Shown here: one piece after another, positions 5,893-14,093 of the stretch | Position numbering within the stretch: the first letter of the stretch is position 1 | Layout: each line of letters begins with the position of its first letter | NCBI GenBank assembly: GCA_910577885.1 | Contig: CAJTNK010000023.1 | Coordinates: forward strand, 4,717 to 23,866 | Length of the DNA stretch: 19,150 nt | Origin: an uncultured Rikenella sp. | GTDB lineage: Bacteria > Bacteroidota > Bacteroidia > Bacteroidales > Rikenellaceae | Direction of reading: 5' to 3' | Made by a program: the position numbers and the translations under genes | Notes under the pieces: model-generated | The model's input: only the letters and a program-made list of their open reading frames with translations | The model's database searches: none | Told to the model about the DNA's origin: nothing

Positions 5893-8800
5893 ATGAAACG
5901 AAAGATAATCCTTTGGGCGGGAATCGCCCTGCTCGTCGTCCTGGCGGGCGTGGCGGTGTGGAACGTCCGGTTCTCCGCCACGCGCATCGCCTTGGTAAAC
6001 TATCAGGTCATCACGCTCGGCCAGATCGCCAAAGCCAACGACCACAGCCGCATCAGCCTCTCCGCGCTCGACACGGAGGAGCTGGACCGTCTCGGCACGT
6101 ACGATATGGTGCTGATCAACGGCATGGGCCTGCGCATCACGGCCGACCAGCGCGCAGCCATACAGCGTGCCGCCGACAACGGGCTCACCGTCATCACGAC
6201 GATGGCCACCGATCCGGCCAATAATATCGTCTCGGCCGACTCCGCCACCGTTGCCACGATCAAAGGCTACCTCAGCGGCGGAGGACGCCGCAACTACCGC
6301 AACATGCTCACCTTCATCCGCCGCACCATCGACGGCAAGACCTTCGACAGCGAAGAGCCCGACGCCCCGCTCGAACGGGAGCGGAAGCAGTTCTACCACA
6401 CGGACCCGGCCAACCCCGAAGACGAGGAGACGGATTTCGGCAGCGTCGCCGAATACGAGTCCTTCCTGCGCAAGCACGGCCTGATGAAAGAGAACGCCCC
6501 GCGCATTATCCTCACGGGGCGGATGGGAGAGCCGGAAGAACTGGCCGCCGCGCTGGAAAAGACGGGCAACACCGTCTACTGCGTCCGCGACATGCAGGCG
6601 GCGGTGCGAAGCGGCCAGGCGGATTCGATACGCCCCTCGGCCGTCATCAACATGGCCCACGGACGCATGGGCGACTATATGGTGGACTACCTCACGAAGA
6701 AAGACATTCCGCTGTTCGCCCCCCTGAACGTCAACCGTCCGGTCGATGAGTGGGAGGACGACAAGATGGGAATGAACGGCGGCTTCCTGTCGCAAAGCAT
6801 CGTCATGCCCGAAATCGACGGAGCCATACGCCCGTATGCGCTCTTCGGCCACCGTCTCGACGACGAGGGGCTGCAACAGGCATACGCCGTCCCCGAACGT
6901 CTGGAAACATTCGTCGAGACCGTAAACCGCCACATCGACCTGCAAAGCAAACCCAACAGCGAGAAGCGGGTGGCCATTTACTACTACAAAGGTCCCGGAC
7001 AGAACACGCTGACAGCGGCCGGCATGGAGGTCGCCCCGTCGCTCCACCACCTGCTGGTCAGAATGAAGCGAGAGGGCTACCGCGTCGAGAACCTGCCTGC
7101 ATCGGCCGAGGAACTGGAGCGGCTCATCCAGCGTCAGGGATCCGTGTTCAATGCCTATGCCGGAGGTGCCAAAGCCGAATTCCTGAAAAACGGCGGCCCC
7201 GAACTGATTTCGGCACAGAAGTACGCCGAATGGACGGCCGCAGCGGTCCGGCCCGAACGCATGGCGGAGGTCGCGGCGCTCGACGGCGAGTTCCCGGGCT
7301 CCTATCTCTCTACCGAACAAGGCGAGCTGGCGCTGCCCCGTGTGGACTTGGGCAATGTCGTGCTGCTGCCGCAATTGGCGGCAGGCGCGGGCGACGACGA
7401 TTTCGCCATCGTGCACGGCACGGACGCCGCACCGCCTCACGCCTATATCGCCTCCTACCTCTGGGCCCGGTACGGCTTCAGCGCCGACGTGATGATCCAT
7501 TTCGGCACGCACGGCTCGCTGGAGTTCACGCCCCGCAAGCAGGCCGCGTTGTGCGGCAACGACTGGCCCGACGCGCTGGTGGGCGCGGTTCCGCACCTCT
7601 ATGTCTACTCGATCGGCAACGTCGGCGAGGGAATGATCGCCAAGCGCCGCTCGTATGCGACGCTGCAATCGCACCTGACGCCTCCGTTCATGGAGAGCGA
7701 CGTGCGGGGCATCTATAAGGAGCTGTGCGAAGCCGTCAGGCAATACAACGACCTCCTCTATGCCGAAGGCAAACCCGATACGGAGAAGGCCGCGCTGAAA
7801 GTCAAACGCCTGACCGTGGAGCTGGGCATCCACCGCGAGCTGCGCCTGGACTCCCTGCTCACGACGCCTTATACCGAGCGGGATATCGCGCGTATCGAGG
7901 CTTTCGCCGAGGAACTGTCCAACGAAAAGGTAACGGGAGCACTCTATACGATGGGCGAGCCCTACTCCGCGGAGCGTATCCGCAGCAGCGTTTACGCCAT
8001 GTCGGCCGAACCGATAGCCTATTCTCTGCTGGCACTGGACAAATGGCGCGGCAAGGCGACCCGTGAAACGGAGAAGCACAAGTCGCTCTTTACCCGCCGC
8101 TACCTGACCCCGGCACGCGAACTGGTCACCCGACTCCTGAACGGCTCCGAGCAAGCCTCCGACGCCCGGATATGCGCGGTAGCCGGCATTACGCCCGAAG
8201 AACTCGCCAAAGCGCGGGAGATCACCCGCTCGCTCAATGCCCCGCAGGACATGATGGCAAGAATGATGGCCATACAGGGCTCCGGCGCAGCAATGAAGCA
8301 TCCGGCGGGAGCCGCTGCCGGAAAAGGAAGCGGTGCGAAACACCCGTCATGGATTCCGAAAGTCGACAAACACCCCGAAAACGCCGGACACGGCGGCGAT
8401 GAAAAGAGCGAGGCAAGAGCGGAGGCCATGCCGGCGATGAAGACGGGCATGAAGGAGTACACGAAAGAGGAAAAGGAGCTCGCCCGTTTGATTACAGAGA
8501 CAGAGCGCACCATCCGCAACGTGGGGAACTACGCATCGGCCCTGGAGCGGAGCCCCGAAGCCGAACTCGCATCGCTGCTCCATGCGATGAACGGAGGCTA
8601 CACGGCACCCTCGCCGGGCGGCGACCCCATCGCCAACCCGAACACCGTACCGACGGGACGCAACCTCTATGCCGTGAATGCCGAGGCTACGCCGAGCGAG
8701 GTCGCATGGGAACGGGGCAGGGAGCTGGCGGAGAACACCGTCAGGATGTATCGGGAACGGCACAACGACTCCATTCCCCGCAAGGTAAGCTACACGCTTT

Positions 8801-10149
8801 GGAGCTGCGAGTTCATCGAAACCGAAGGCGCCACCGTCGCACAGGTCCTCTATATGCTGGGGGTCGAGCCCGTCCGCGACGCATTCGGCAGAGTGACCGA
8901 CATCCGCCTGATTCCTTCCGAACAACTCGGCCGACCGCGCATCGACGTGGTGGTGCAGACCAGCGGACAGTTGCGCGACATCGCCGCATCGCGTCTGTTC
9001 CTGATCTCGCGCGCCGTGGAGATGGCTGCCGCCGCAAAGGATGACAAGCATGAAAACTTCGTGGCGCAGAGCGTCGTCGATGCCGAACGCTCCCTCGTCG
9101 AAAAGGGACTCTCGCCCAAAGAGGCCCGCGAGGTCTCGACCTACCGGGTGTTCGGCGGCGTGAACGGCAACTACGGCACGGGCATCACCGGAATGGTGCA
9201 GAGCGGCGACCGCTGGGAAAACAGCGCCGAGATCGCAGACATCTACCTGCGGAACATGGGGGCGTACTACGGCAGCGAAAAGGCTTGGGAAGAGGTCCGG
9301 CAGTTCGCGCTGGAAGCGGCGCTCGGCAACACGGACGCCGTCGTACAGCCCCGCCAGAGCCATACATGGGGAGCACTGAGCCTCGACCACGTATACGAGT
9401 TCATGGGAGGGCTGAACCTCGCCGTGCGCAATGTCACGGGCAAGGAACCCGACGCATATATGAGCGACTACCGCAACCGCAACAACATGCGCATGCAGGA
9501 GCTGAAAGAGGCCGTCGGCGTGGAGAGCCGCACCACCATCTTCAACCCGGCATACATCCGCGAGAAGATGAAGGGCGGGGCGGGTGCCGCTGCCGGATTC
9601 GCCGAAATCGTGCAGAACACCTACGGTTGGAACGTGATGAAACCCGATGCCATAGACAACGAACTGTGGGACGGGATATACGACGTATATGTGCAGGACA
9701 AGTTCGGCCTGGGCGTACAGGACTATTTCGAACGGCAGAATCCCGCCGCCCTGGAAGAGATGACGGCCGTCATGATGGAGGCGGCCCGCAAAGGAATGTG
9801 GGACGCGTCGGCGGAGCGGCTGAAGGCCATCGCCGAACTCCACACCGGTTTGGTGGAGAAATACAAACCCTCCTGCTCGGGATTCGTCTGCAACAATGCG
9901 AAGCTGCGCGAATTCATCGCATCGAAAACCGCGCCGGAGGCGGCCGACCGGTATGAACGGAACATCCGCGACATCCGCGAGGCCTCGCTCTCGGAAGAGA
10001 GAAGCATGGTACTCAAACGAGAGGAGATGAATGCGTCCGACAAGACAAGGACGATAGTCAGCAACACGGCGGCAGCCGTTCTGGTGCTCGTGGCGATAAC
10101 CGCGCTGCTCTGGACGGTACGCCGGCGCCGCAAAAAGATGGAGGAATAA
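5893..10149 (+). CDS. hmuS: HmuS: membrane-anchored CobN/Mg-chelatase-H-like haem-processing protein
   Basis: The protein has 1418 residues. A transmembrane anchor lies at about 5-24 and a second near 1390-1410 before a basic tail (RRRRKK), so the large body between them is probably periplasmic. The CobN/ChlH signature is clear: HFGTHGSLEFTPRKQ (536-550), then NVGEGMIAKRR and SHLTPP. In cobaltochelatase and chlorophyll enzymes this segment usually reads PGK; here R548 replaces Gly. Residues about 786-855 form a low-complexity linker rich in Met, His and Lys with three KHP motifs (802, 816, 826). In the hmu setting this is the HmuS paralogue rather than cobalamin CobN: no cobS, cobT or cobalamin genes are nearby. 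As I recall, Bacteroides HmuS has been reported to remove iron from haem without oxygen; applying that here is inference. Confidence 0.88.
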   Translation: MKRKIILWAGIALLVVLAGVAVWNVRFSATRIALVNYQVITLGQIAKANDHSRISLSALDTEELDRLGTYDMVLINGMGLRITADQRAAIQRAADNGLTVITTMATDPANNIVSADSATVATIKGYLSGGGRRNYRNMLTFIRRTIDGKTFDSEEPDAPLERERKQFYHTDPANPEDEETDFGSVAEYESFLRKHGLMKENAPRIILTGRMGEPEELAAALEKTGNTVYCVRDMQAAVRSGQADSIRPSAVINMAHGRMGDYMVDYLTKKDIPLFAPLNVNRPVDEWEDDKMGMNGGFLSQSIVMPEIDGAIRPYALFGHRLDDEGLQQAYAVPERLETFVETVNRHIDLQSKPNSEKRVAIYYYKGPGQNTLTAAGMEVAPSLHHLLVRMKREGYRVENLPASAEELERLIQRQGSVFNAYAGGAKAEFLKNGGPELISAQKYAEWTAAAVRPERMAEVAALDGEFPGSYLSTEQGELALPRVDLGNVVLLPQLAAGAGDDDFAIVHGTDAAPPHAYIASYLWARYGFSADVMIHFGTHGSLEFTPRKQAALCGNDWPDALVGAVPHLYVYSIGNVGEGMIAKRRSYATLQSHLTPPFMESDVRGIYKELCEAVRQYNDLLYAEGKPDTEKAALKVKRLTVELGIHRELRLDSLLTTPYTERDIARIEAFAEELSNEKVTGALYTMGEPYSAERIRSSVYAMSAEPIAYSLLALDKWRGKATRETEKHKSLFTRRYLTPARELVTRLLNGSEQASDARICAVAGITPEELAKAREITRSLNAPQDMMARMMAIQGSGAAMKHPAGAAAGKGSGAKHPSWIPKVDKHPENAGHGGDEKSEARAEAMPAMKTGMKEYTKEEKELARLITETERTIRNVGNYASALERSPEAELASLLHAMNGGYTAPSPGGDPIANPNTVPTGRNLYAVNAEATPSEVAWERGRELAENTVRMYRERHNDSIPRKVSYTLWSCEFIETEGATVAQVLYMLGVEPVRDAFGRVTDIRLIPSEQLGRPRIDVVVQTSGQLRDIAASRLFLISRAVEMAAAAKDDKHENFVAQSVVDAERSLVEKGLSPKEAREVSTYRVFGGVNGNYGTGITGMVQSGDRWENSAEIADIYLRNMGAYYGSEKAWEEVRQFALEAALGNTDAVVQPRQSHTWGALSLDHVYEFMGGLNLAVRNVTGKEPDAYMSDYRNRNNMRMQELKEAVGVESRTTIFNPAYIREKMKGGAGAAAGFAEIVQNTYGWNVMKPDAIDNELWDGIYDVYVQDKFGLGVQDYFERQNPAALEEMTAVMMEAARKGMWDASAERLKAIAELHTGLVEKYKPSCSGFVCNNAKLREFIASKTAPEAADRYERNIRDIREASLSEERSMVLKREEMNASDKTRTIVSNTAAAVLVLVAITALLWTVRRRRKKMEE

Positions 10150-10928
10150 TGGAAACCGTCCTATGGGTCATGATGATGCTGGTCTGCTTCAATTACATCC
10201 TGAAGCAGACCTACCGGAAGAAATACGCAGTGGCCTGCTCGGCGGCCGTTTGCGCGCTCTTTATGGGGTTGATGCGGCCCTATGCGGTCGAACAGTCGAA
10301 GTCGCAGATCGCCGGCTGGCTTTCGGACTCCGCGCTGATGCTCGACGTGGCAGTGATCTTGACGCTGGAGGTCGCGGTACAGATGGCATTCTGCGTTCTG
10401 TCCGCCCATATCCGGACATCGGGCAAGGTGAAACCGCTGACGCTATGGACATACCGCATCCTGAGGTGGTTTCCCGGCGTGCTCGTCTTCCCCGTCCTGT
10501 TCAGCCTGCTGGTGTCGGTCCTATTCGCCCTGCCCGGCACATCGTTCCGGCTCGTGGCGTGGTCGGCGGCAGGGGCGGTGTTTGTCGCCATACCGCTGGC
10601 GACATACGGCATTAAACGGCTGCTGCCCGAAAAAGAGATACGCCTCGAAGTGCTGTTCCTGTCCAACGCGCTCATCGCCATACTGGGAGTCGTCGCCACG
10701 GTGAACGGCCGTACGGCCGTCGCCGGAATCGGCGAAGTAGACCCGGCAGCTCTGGCGGGGGTGTGCGGGCTGGCCGTGCTCGGCCTGATCGGAGGCATCA
10801 TACGGCACGGTATCGGATTGAAACGAATGTTTTCGGCAAGCCGAGCGCAGAACCGAACTGGTTCGGGCTATGCCGAGGCGAGAAAACCTGCATGTACAAT
10901 GAACAATCAAAAACAGATAGAATTATGA
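10149..10928 (+). CDS. hmuT: HmuT: polytopic inner-membrane protein of the haem locus
   Basis: The 259-residue start codon shares its A with the hmuS stop (TAATG), a sign of translational coupling. Hydrophobic segments lie near 1-17, 26-43, 63-86, 108-128, 135-153, 167-185 and 199-219, giving six or seven membrane spans. A polar, basic tail of about 35 residues follows (225-259). I see no catalytic or ATP-binding motif. The assignment rests mainly on position between hmuS and the MotA/TolQ-type gene, the place hmuT holds in hmuYRSTUV operons. It may be the membrane platform linking the proton channel to HmuS; this is inference. Its stop overlaps the hmuU start (ATGA). Confidence 0.75.
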   Translation: METVLWVMMMLVCFNYILKQTYRKKYAVACSAAVCALFMGLMRPYAVEQSKSQIAGWLSDSALMLDVAVILTLEVAVQMAFCVLSAHIRTSGKVKPLTLWTYRILRWFPGVLVFPVLFSLLVSVLFALPGTSFRLVAWSAAGAVFVAIPLATYGIKRLLPEKEIRLEVLFLSNALIAILGVVATVNGRTAVAGIGEVDPAALAGVCGLAVLGLIGGIIRHGIGLKRMFSASRAQNRTGSGYAEARKPACTMNNQKQIEL

Positions 10929-11524
10929 ACCGCATCTCGGACATCCTCTACTGGATCTCGACAGGCCTGCTCGTGCCTGTCATCGTATTGCTTATCTTCT
11001 TTTTCGGACAGGCCCTGCTGCTGATAGGCGGTTTCTTCGGGCAATATATGGCCATCCGGCGCACAGCCGCCCTTCTGGGCAAGGAACTGGACGGGCTGAA
11101 CGGGGACAATGTCGCGACACTCTCGGAGCGCCTGCCCAAGAAGAACCCCTCGCCCGTGGTAACTTATATGAACCGGCTGCTCGAAGCCGACGGTGCGGCG
11201 ATGCGGCAGCGGCTGCTCGCCGATTTCGAAATCGGGGCGGACAAGGACCTCGCAACCTCGAAGACCCTCGGCAAGATGGGGCCTATGCTCGGACTGATGG
11301 GAACCCTGATCCCGATGGGACCCGCGCTGGTCGGCCTCTCGACGGGCGACATCGCCTCGATGGCCTACAACATGCAGGTGGCCTTCGCCACCACGGTGGT
11401 CGGCCTCTTCGCCGCAGCCATCGGATTCATCACGGGGCAGGTCAAACAGCGCTGGTACCTGAAAGAGATGACCGACCTTGAATTCGTCGCCGAACTGTTG
11501 AATGAAAAACGGACCGGGGCATGA
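10925..11524 (+). CDS. hmuU: HmuU: MotA/TolQ/ExbB-type proton channel protein
   Basis: The protein has 199 residues. The ATG at 10925, four-base overlapped with hmuT, is preferred over an in-frame start at 10763 inside hmuT because it begins with a sensible membrane protein N terminus. Transmembrane helices are predicted at about 12-40, 118-138 and 148-172, separated by a cytoplasmic region of about 75 residues: the ExbB/TolQ layout. The GKMGPMLGLMGTLIPMGPAL segment (116-135) followed by NMQVAFATTVVGLFAAAIGF (149-168) is the MotA/TolQ/ExbB signature. Proteins of this class form pentameric proton channels with an ExbD-like partner; HmuV next door would supply that. Presumed role: coupling proton-motive force to HmuS or HmuT. 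Confidence 0.85.
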   Translation: MNRISDILYWISTGLLVPVIVLLIFFFGQALLLIGGFFGQYMAIRRTAALLGKELDGLNGDNVATLSERLPKKNPSPVVTYMNRLLEADGAAMRQRLLADFEIGADKDLATSKTLGKMGPMLGLMGTLIPMGPALVGLSTGDIASMAYNMQVAFATTVVGLFAAAIGFITGQVKQRWYLKEMTDLEFVAELLNEKRTGA

Positions 11525-11847
11525 AACGCAGACTATTGAAACGGGAGGAAGACAACGATCCGATGAGCGTCGTGAGCAACCTCTTCGACGTAGCGATGGT
11601 TTTCGCCGTGGCGCTCATGGTGGCGCTCGTGAGCCGTTACGACATGACGGAGATGTTCAGCAAGGAGGACTTCACGATGGTAAAGAACCCGGGCACGGAG
11701 AATATGGAGATTATTACCAAGGAGGGCGAAAAGATCAACCGCTACACCCCCTCCGAGGATCAGGACTCCCAAAGCGGGCAAAAAGGCAAAAAGGTCGGTG
11801 TCGCCTATGAACTCGAAAACGGCGAAATCATCTATGTGCCGGAGTAG
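11521..11847 (+). CDS. hmuV: HmuV: DUF2149-type single-span protein, ExbD-like
   Basis: The protein has 108 residues and starts within the hmuU stop (ATGA overlap). A short basic N terminus (MKRRLLKREE) is followed by one transmembrane helix at about 21-38 with an aspartate at its start (D23, in NLFDVAMVFAVALMVAL) and a soluble, presumably periplasmic tail ending in GEIIYVPE. This topology, with an Asp in the helix, mirrors ExbD/TolR, whose membrane Asp carries protons, so HmuU and HmuV probably make one channel. That functional parallel is inference; the family assignment comes from gene order and shape. It is the last gene of the operon, and no terminator is recognisable in the following 100 bp. 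Confidence 0.78.
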   Translation: MKRRLLKREEDNDPMSVVSNLFDVAMVFAVALMVALVSRYDMTEMFSKEDFTMVKNPGTENMEIITKEGEKINRYTPSEDQDSQSGQKGKKVGVAYELENGEIIYVPE

Positions 11848-12310
11848 CTCACCCATCACCGCCAATCGTCACCTCGCAGTCGGAAACGGCCTTGCCCCAT
11901 TCGGCCTCGCCGGTAATCCCGGTTTCCCGTCCGAGATGCGGGGGGCTGAGGCGTGCTTGCCGCTATATGGGTAGAGTCGAGAACACGTCCCGGTCTTTCG
12001 GTCTGTCGTCATCTCCGGCTATGCACAGCCCATGTGTCCGGCAATGGTGCGGAACGAGCTGCCGGTCTCGTAGAACCGCAGCATGAATATCCTGTCATCC
12101 TCGTCGGAGAAGTGACCAGAAAGCAAGGTCGGATACTTTGACCCTGCTGCCGACGAAATCAGCGGGACAGCTGCGGGTATAGAGGTAATCGGGAAGCGTG
12201 CCGGGCCCGGACTGTATCCGCCGACGCCGAAAGAGATAAGACGAACCTCAAACCGATTCTTTTCATATCAGTATGGCATTGATTTACCGTGCCATATTGG
12301 ACTTTCTTTC
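11848..12310. other. Non-coding, decayed stretch downstream of hmuV
   Basis: No intact gene is present. On the minus strand 12019-12132 reads SKYPTLLSGHFSDEDDRIFM followed by LRFYETGSSFRTIAGHMG, which looks like a helix-turn-helix remnant of an unidentified regulator, then a stop. A perfect 7-bp inverted repeat, TATGGCA and TGCCATA, lies at 12272-12278 and 12290-12296. The rest shows nothing I can assign. Confidence 0.4.
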
Positions 12311-12437
12311 AATAAGAAAAAGGAGAATCTTCCCGAAACGGTCTTATAGCCATCGCGGTACGGCAGCAGGAACCGCTCGCGGTAGCGGCATCCGCCCTGT
12401 TGCAAGGCCTCGAAGAGCCGACTCAGGTGTTCGTCCG
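12311..12437 (-). pseudogene. Fragment of a LytTR-type response regulator
   Basis: Minus-strand translation gives DEHLSRLFEALQQGG, then YRERFLLPYRDGYKTVSGRF. This resembles the linker and the first strands of the LytTR DNA-binding domain in Bacteroidetes regulators. The receiver domain and the rest of LytTR are absent. It abuts an RND adaptor fragment on the other strand. Identified by eye from about 40 residues. Confidence 0.5.
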
Positions 12438-12439
12438 AA

Positions 12440-12553
12440 GCGTTGCGGCCGCTGACGACCGTCTCGGACAACGCGGCGATGTACGTCTACTTCCCGATGA
12501 CCGAGAATCGCCTGCGGTCGCTGGTGCGCAACTACGGAACGCCCGAGGAGGCG
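12440..12553 (+). pseudogene. Fragment of an RND efflux periplasmic adaptor (AcrA/HlyD type)
   Basis: The frame reads PLTTVSDNAAMYVYFPMTEN, then RLRSLVRNYGTPEEA. This is the characteristic stretch of Bacteroidetes membrane-fusion proteins of RND pumps, in which a TVSDN segment is followed by MYVYF and a TEN triplet. Only about 37 of the usual 370 or so residues remain. It joins directly, in another frame, to a pump fragment at 12552, so kilobases between them have been lost. Confidence 0.7.
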
Positions 12554-12620
12554 ACCGATTCTGATGACGGCGCTCACGATGATATTCGGGCTGCTTCCGT
12601 TGATGGTGGCGCACGGCGTT
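12552..12620 (+). pseudogene. Fragment of an RND efflux pump (AcrB type)
   Basis: RPILMTALTMIFGLLPLM (first 18 of 23 residues) matches the strongly conserved late transmembrane segment of AcrB-family pumps. The match stops after about 23 codons. Together with the adaptor piece it shows that an RND efflux operon once lay here and collapsed through deletion. Confidence 0.7.
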
Positions 12621-12732
12621 CAATCCTGCGTTGTCGCTTGAACCGCACCAGGTAAAGGCCCTGTTCGCTCCCGCGCCCGAGACGGACGGCAGCGGCACTT
12701 CGGATGCGATACGCCAGCTGTTGAACCAATAA
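12616..12732 (+). pseudogene. C-terminal fragment of an unidentified protein
   Basis: A frame without its own start reads AFNPALSLEPHQVKALF and ends SDAIRQLLNQ at TAA 12730-12732. Its composition looks coding and it ends cleanly, 13 bp before the next start at 12746. I do not recognise the family. Confidence 0.35.
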
Positions 12733-12745
12733 TCGACCGGATGAC

Positions 12746-13365
12746 ATGTACCGTTTCCTAATCACCACTCTTCTCTTTGTCGGAGCCGTCTCCATGCTCT
12801 GCCATGCCCGTGAGCGCATCGACCTGGCCGGAGAATGGAAGGTCGAACCGAGCGGATATCCTGCCGTAACCGTTGCTTTGCCCGACACGACCGACGCTGC
12901 GGGATCAGGCCGCCCCCGACACTCTGAGGGCCTGCGCCGAGGAGGCCGCAGCCGTTGTATCCGACCCGGCGAAACAGCCTATGCAGGTCGGGCCACTGCT
13001 CCGCTCACTTCGCATGAAATCGGACAAGATGCGGCGTATCCCGACCTGAATTGCCCCCGCAGTTTTGAAGTCGCGGTGGCATCGGCTGAAACGCGGCCGC
13101 GTGATTTTCAGTGATTCTGTCGCAGGATCAACACCGATCATAGAGGTTATCGACAACTTTACCAACAACCGCGCACTCGGGATGCCGTACGAAGCAAACG
13201 CGTGGGCAAAGGGCGCTTAATAATCCGTGCTTCCGATCCGCTTGACCCGGAATCGGCTGCATCGGACGACATCGCCAGTCGACAGCTCCTTGCAAGCATA
13301 CTCGCCTATATGCGTTCCGAGCGTTTCGTCCCCGGCGCAATCTCGCTCCGACACGTCTCAGAACG
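12746..13365 (+). pseudogene. Collapsed GH2-like glycoside hydrolase
   Basis: ATG 12746 opens a signal peptide (MYRFLITTLLFVGAVSMLCH) followed by ERIDLAGEWKVEPSGY and VALPDTTDAAG, the usual start of GH2-type sugar-binding domains. That frame breaks near 12900. From about 13092 another frame reads RGRVIFSDSVAGSTPIIEVI then DNFTNNRALGM; after a shift near 13198 it becomes VGKGRLIIRASDPLD and ASRQLLASILAYMRSERF, which resembles the C-terminal domain of large Bacteroidetes glycosidases. The catalytic middle is missing. An open frame at 12918-13049 (ending MKSDKMRRIPT) lies between the two ends and is unassigned. About 620 bp remain of a gene expected to exceed 2.5 kb. Confidence 0.6.
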
Positions 13366-13403
13366 ATCGAAAAACAAAGCAAAACGAACCAAAGAACAGG
13401 TCA

Positions 13404-13880
13404 ATAAAAAGAACCCTTGCCCCGCTGGTTTTTCTCCTGCCGCTTTTACTTTCCGCCTGGCAGTCTTGGGGCGGCAAGGCATCCACGTTCGAGGCCGGCA
13501 AAGGCTCCTTTATGCTCGATGGCAAGCCTTTCGTGATCAAAGCCGCCGAGCTGCATTATCCGCGCATCCCCCGCGACTATTGGGAGAATCGCATTCAGTT
13601 ATGCAAGGCGCTGGGTATGAACACAATCTGCCTGTATGTGTTCTGGAACGCCCACGAGGAGGGAGCCCGGCAAGTTCGATTTCACCGGCAACAATGACCT
13701 GCGCCACTTCATAGAGCTGTGCGCGAAAAACGGGATGAAAGTGATACTCCGCCCCGGCCCGTATGTATGCGCCGAATGGGACATGGGCGGACTTCCCTGG
13801 TGGCTCCTGAAGGATCGCGACATGAAGCTGCGCGACGACAATCCCGCTTTCATGGAAACGACACCGTTCGGAGCCTGGCA
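13404..13880 (+). pseudogene. Truncated, frameshifted GH35 beta-galactosidase
   Basis: The frame reads a signal peptide (RTLAPLVFLLPLLLSAW) and then the GH35 N terminus: FMLDGKPFVIKAAELHYPRI, YWENRIQLCKALGMNTICLY, VFWNAHEE. A frameshift near 13660-13668 moves the match to GKFDFTGNNDLRHFIELCAK, VILRPGPYVCAEWDMGGLPW and WLLKDRDMKLRDDNPAFME. Similarity ends there, before the region carrying the catalytic glutamates, so the product would be inactive. The codon at the expected start is ATA (13404-13406), suggesting the ATG was also lost. About 160 residues remain of a family usually above 600. It fits a former polysaccharide-use cluster with the GH2-like remnant upstream. Confidence 0.8.
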
Positions 13881-13988
13881 CGGTATTTCTCTACGGCCGC
13901 TCGTACCGATCAGGCCGGCCATAACCATAAACTGAAGCGCTTTTTGCAACAGCATTGACATACAGCGACTTGGAGACACGAATACAGC

Positions 13989-14003
13989 CTCGTTTTCCGC
14001 TCA
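13989..14003 (+). repeat. Candidate right attachment core CTCGTTTTCCGCTCA
   Basis: The 15 bases are identical to 197-211, the tRNA-Gly-like end of repeat copy 2. Similarity also continues beyond the next hairpin: GAAGGAAAACGGAGAC at 93-108 compares with GAAGGAAACGCGAGGC at 14047-14062. I infer this is the right junction of the island that starts near 197. Alternatively all three copies belong to a dispersed tRNA-derived repeat. Confidence 0.55.
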
Positions 14004-14006
14004 AAA

Positions 14007-14043
14007 GCAAGAAAGGCAACCTTTTCAAGGTTGCCTTTCTTGC
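14007..14043 (+). terminator. Strong 17-bp perfect hairpin after the right core
   Basis: Bases 14007-14023 pair perfectly with 14027-14043 around a TTC loop. The T-rich tail is short, so termination may be weak, but it occupies the same place after the core as the hairpins at 61-88 and 214-240. Confidence 0.6.
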
Positions 14044-14093
14044 GTAGAAGGAAACGCGAGGCTGCGGCTCGCCGCCCCTCCCCTCCTCCCCGT

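Noticed and set aside
3705..5987. Long antisense frame over hmuR, with a similar one at 5869-8343 over hmuS
   Set aside because: Shadow frames of GC-rich genes. The translations are low-complexity Arg/Val/His-rich sequence without domains, and the sense frames encode complete known families.
5893..10149. Cobalamin cobaltochelatase CobN
   Set aside because: No cobalamin genes or ATPase partner subunits lie nearby. Membrane anchors at both ends and the HmuY/HmuR/ExbB-like neighbours fit HmuS instead.
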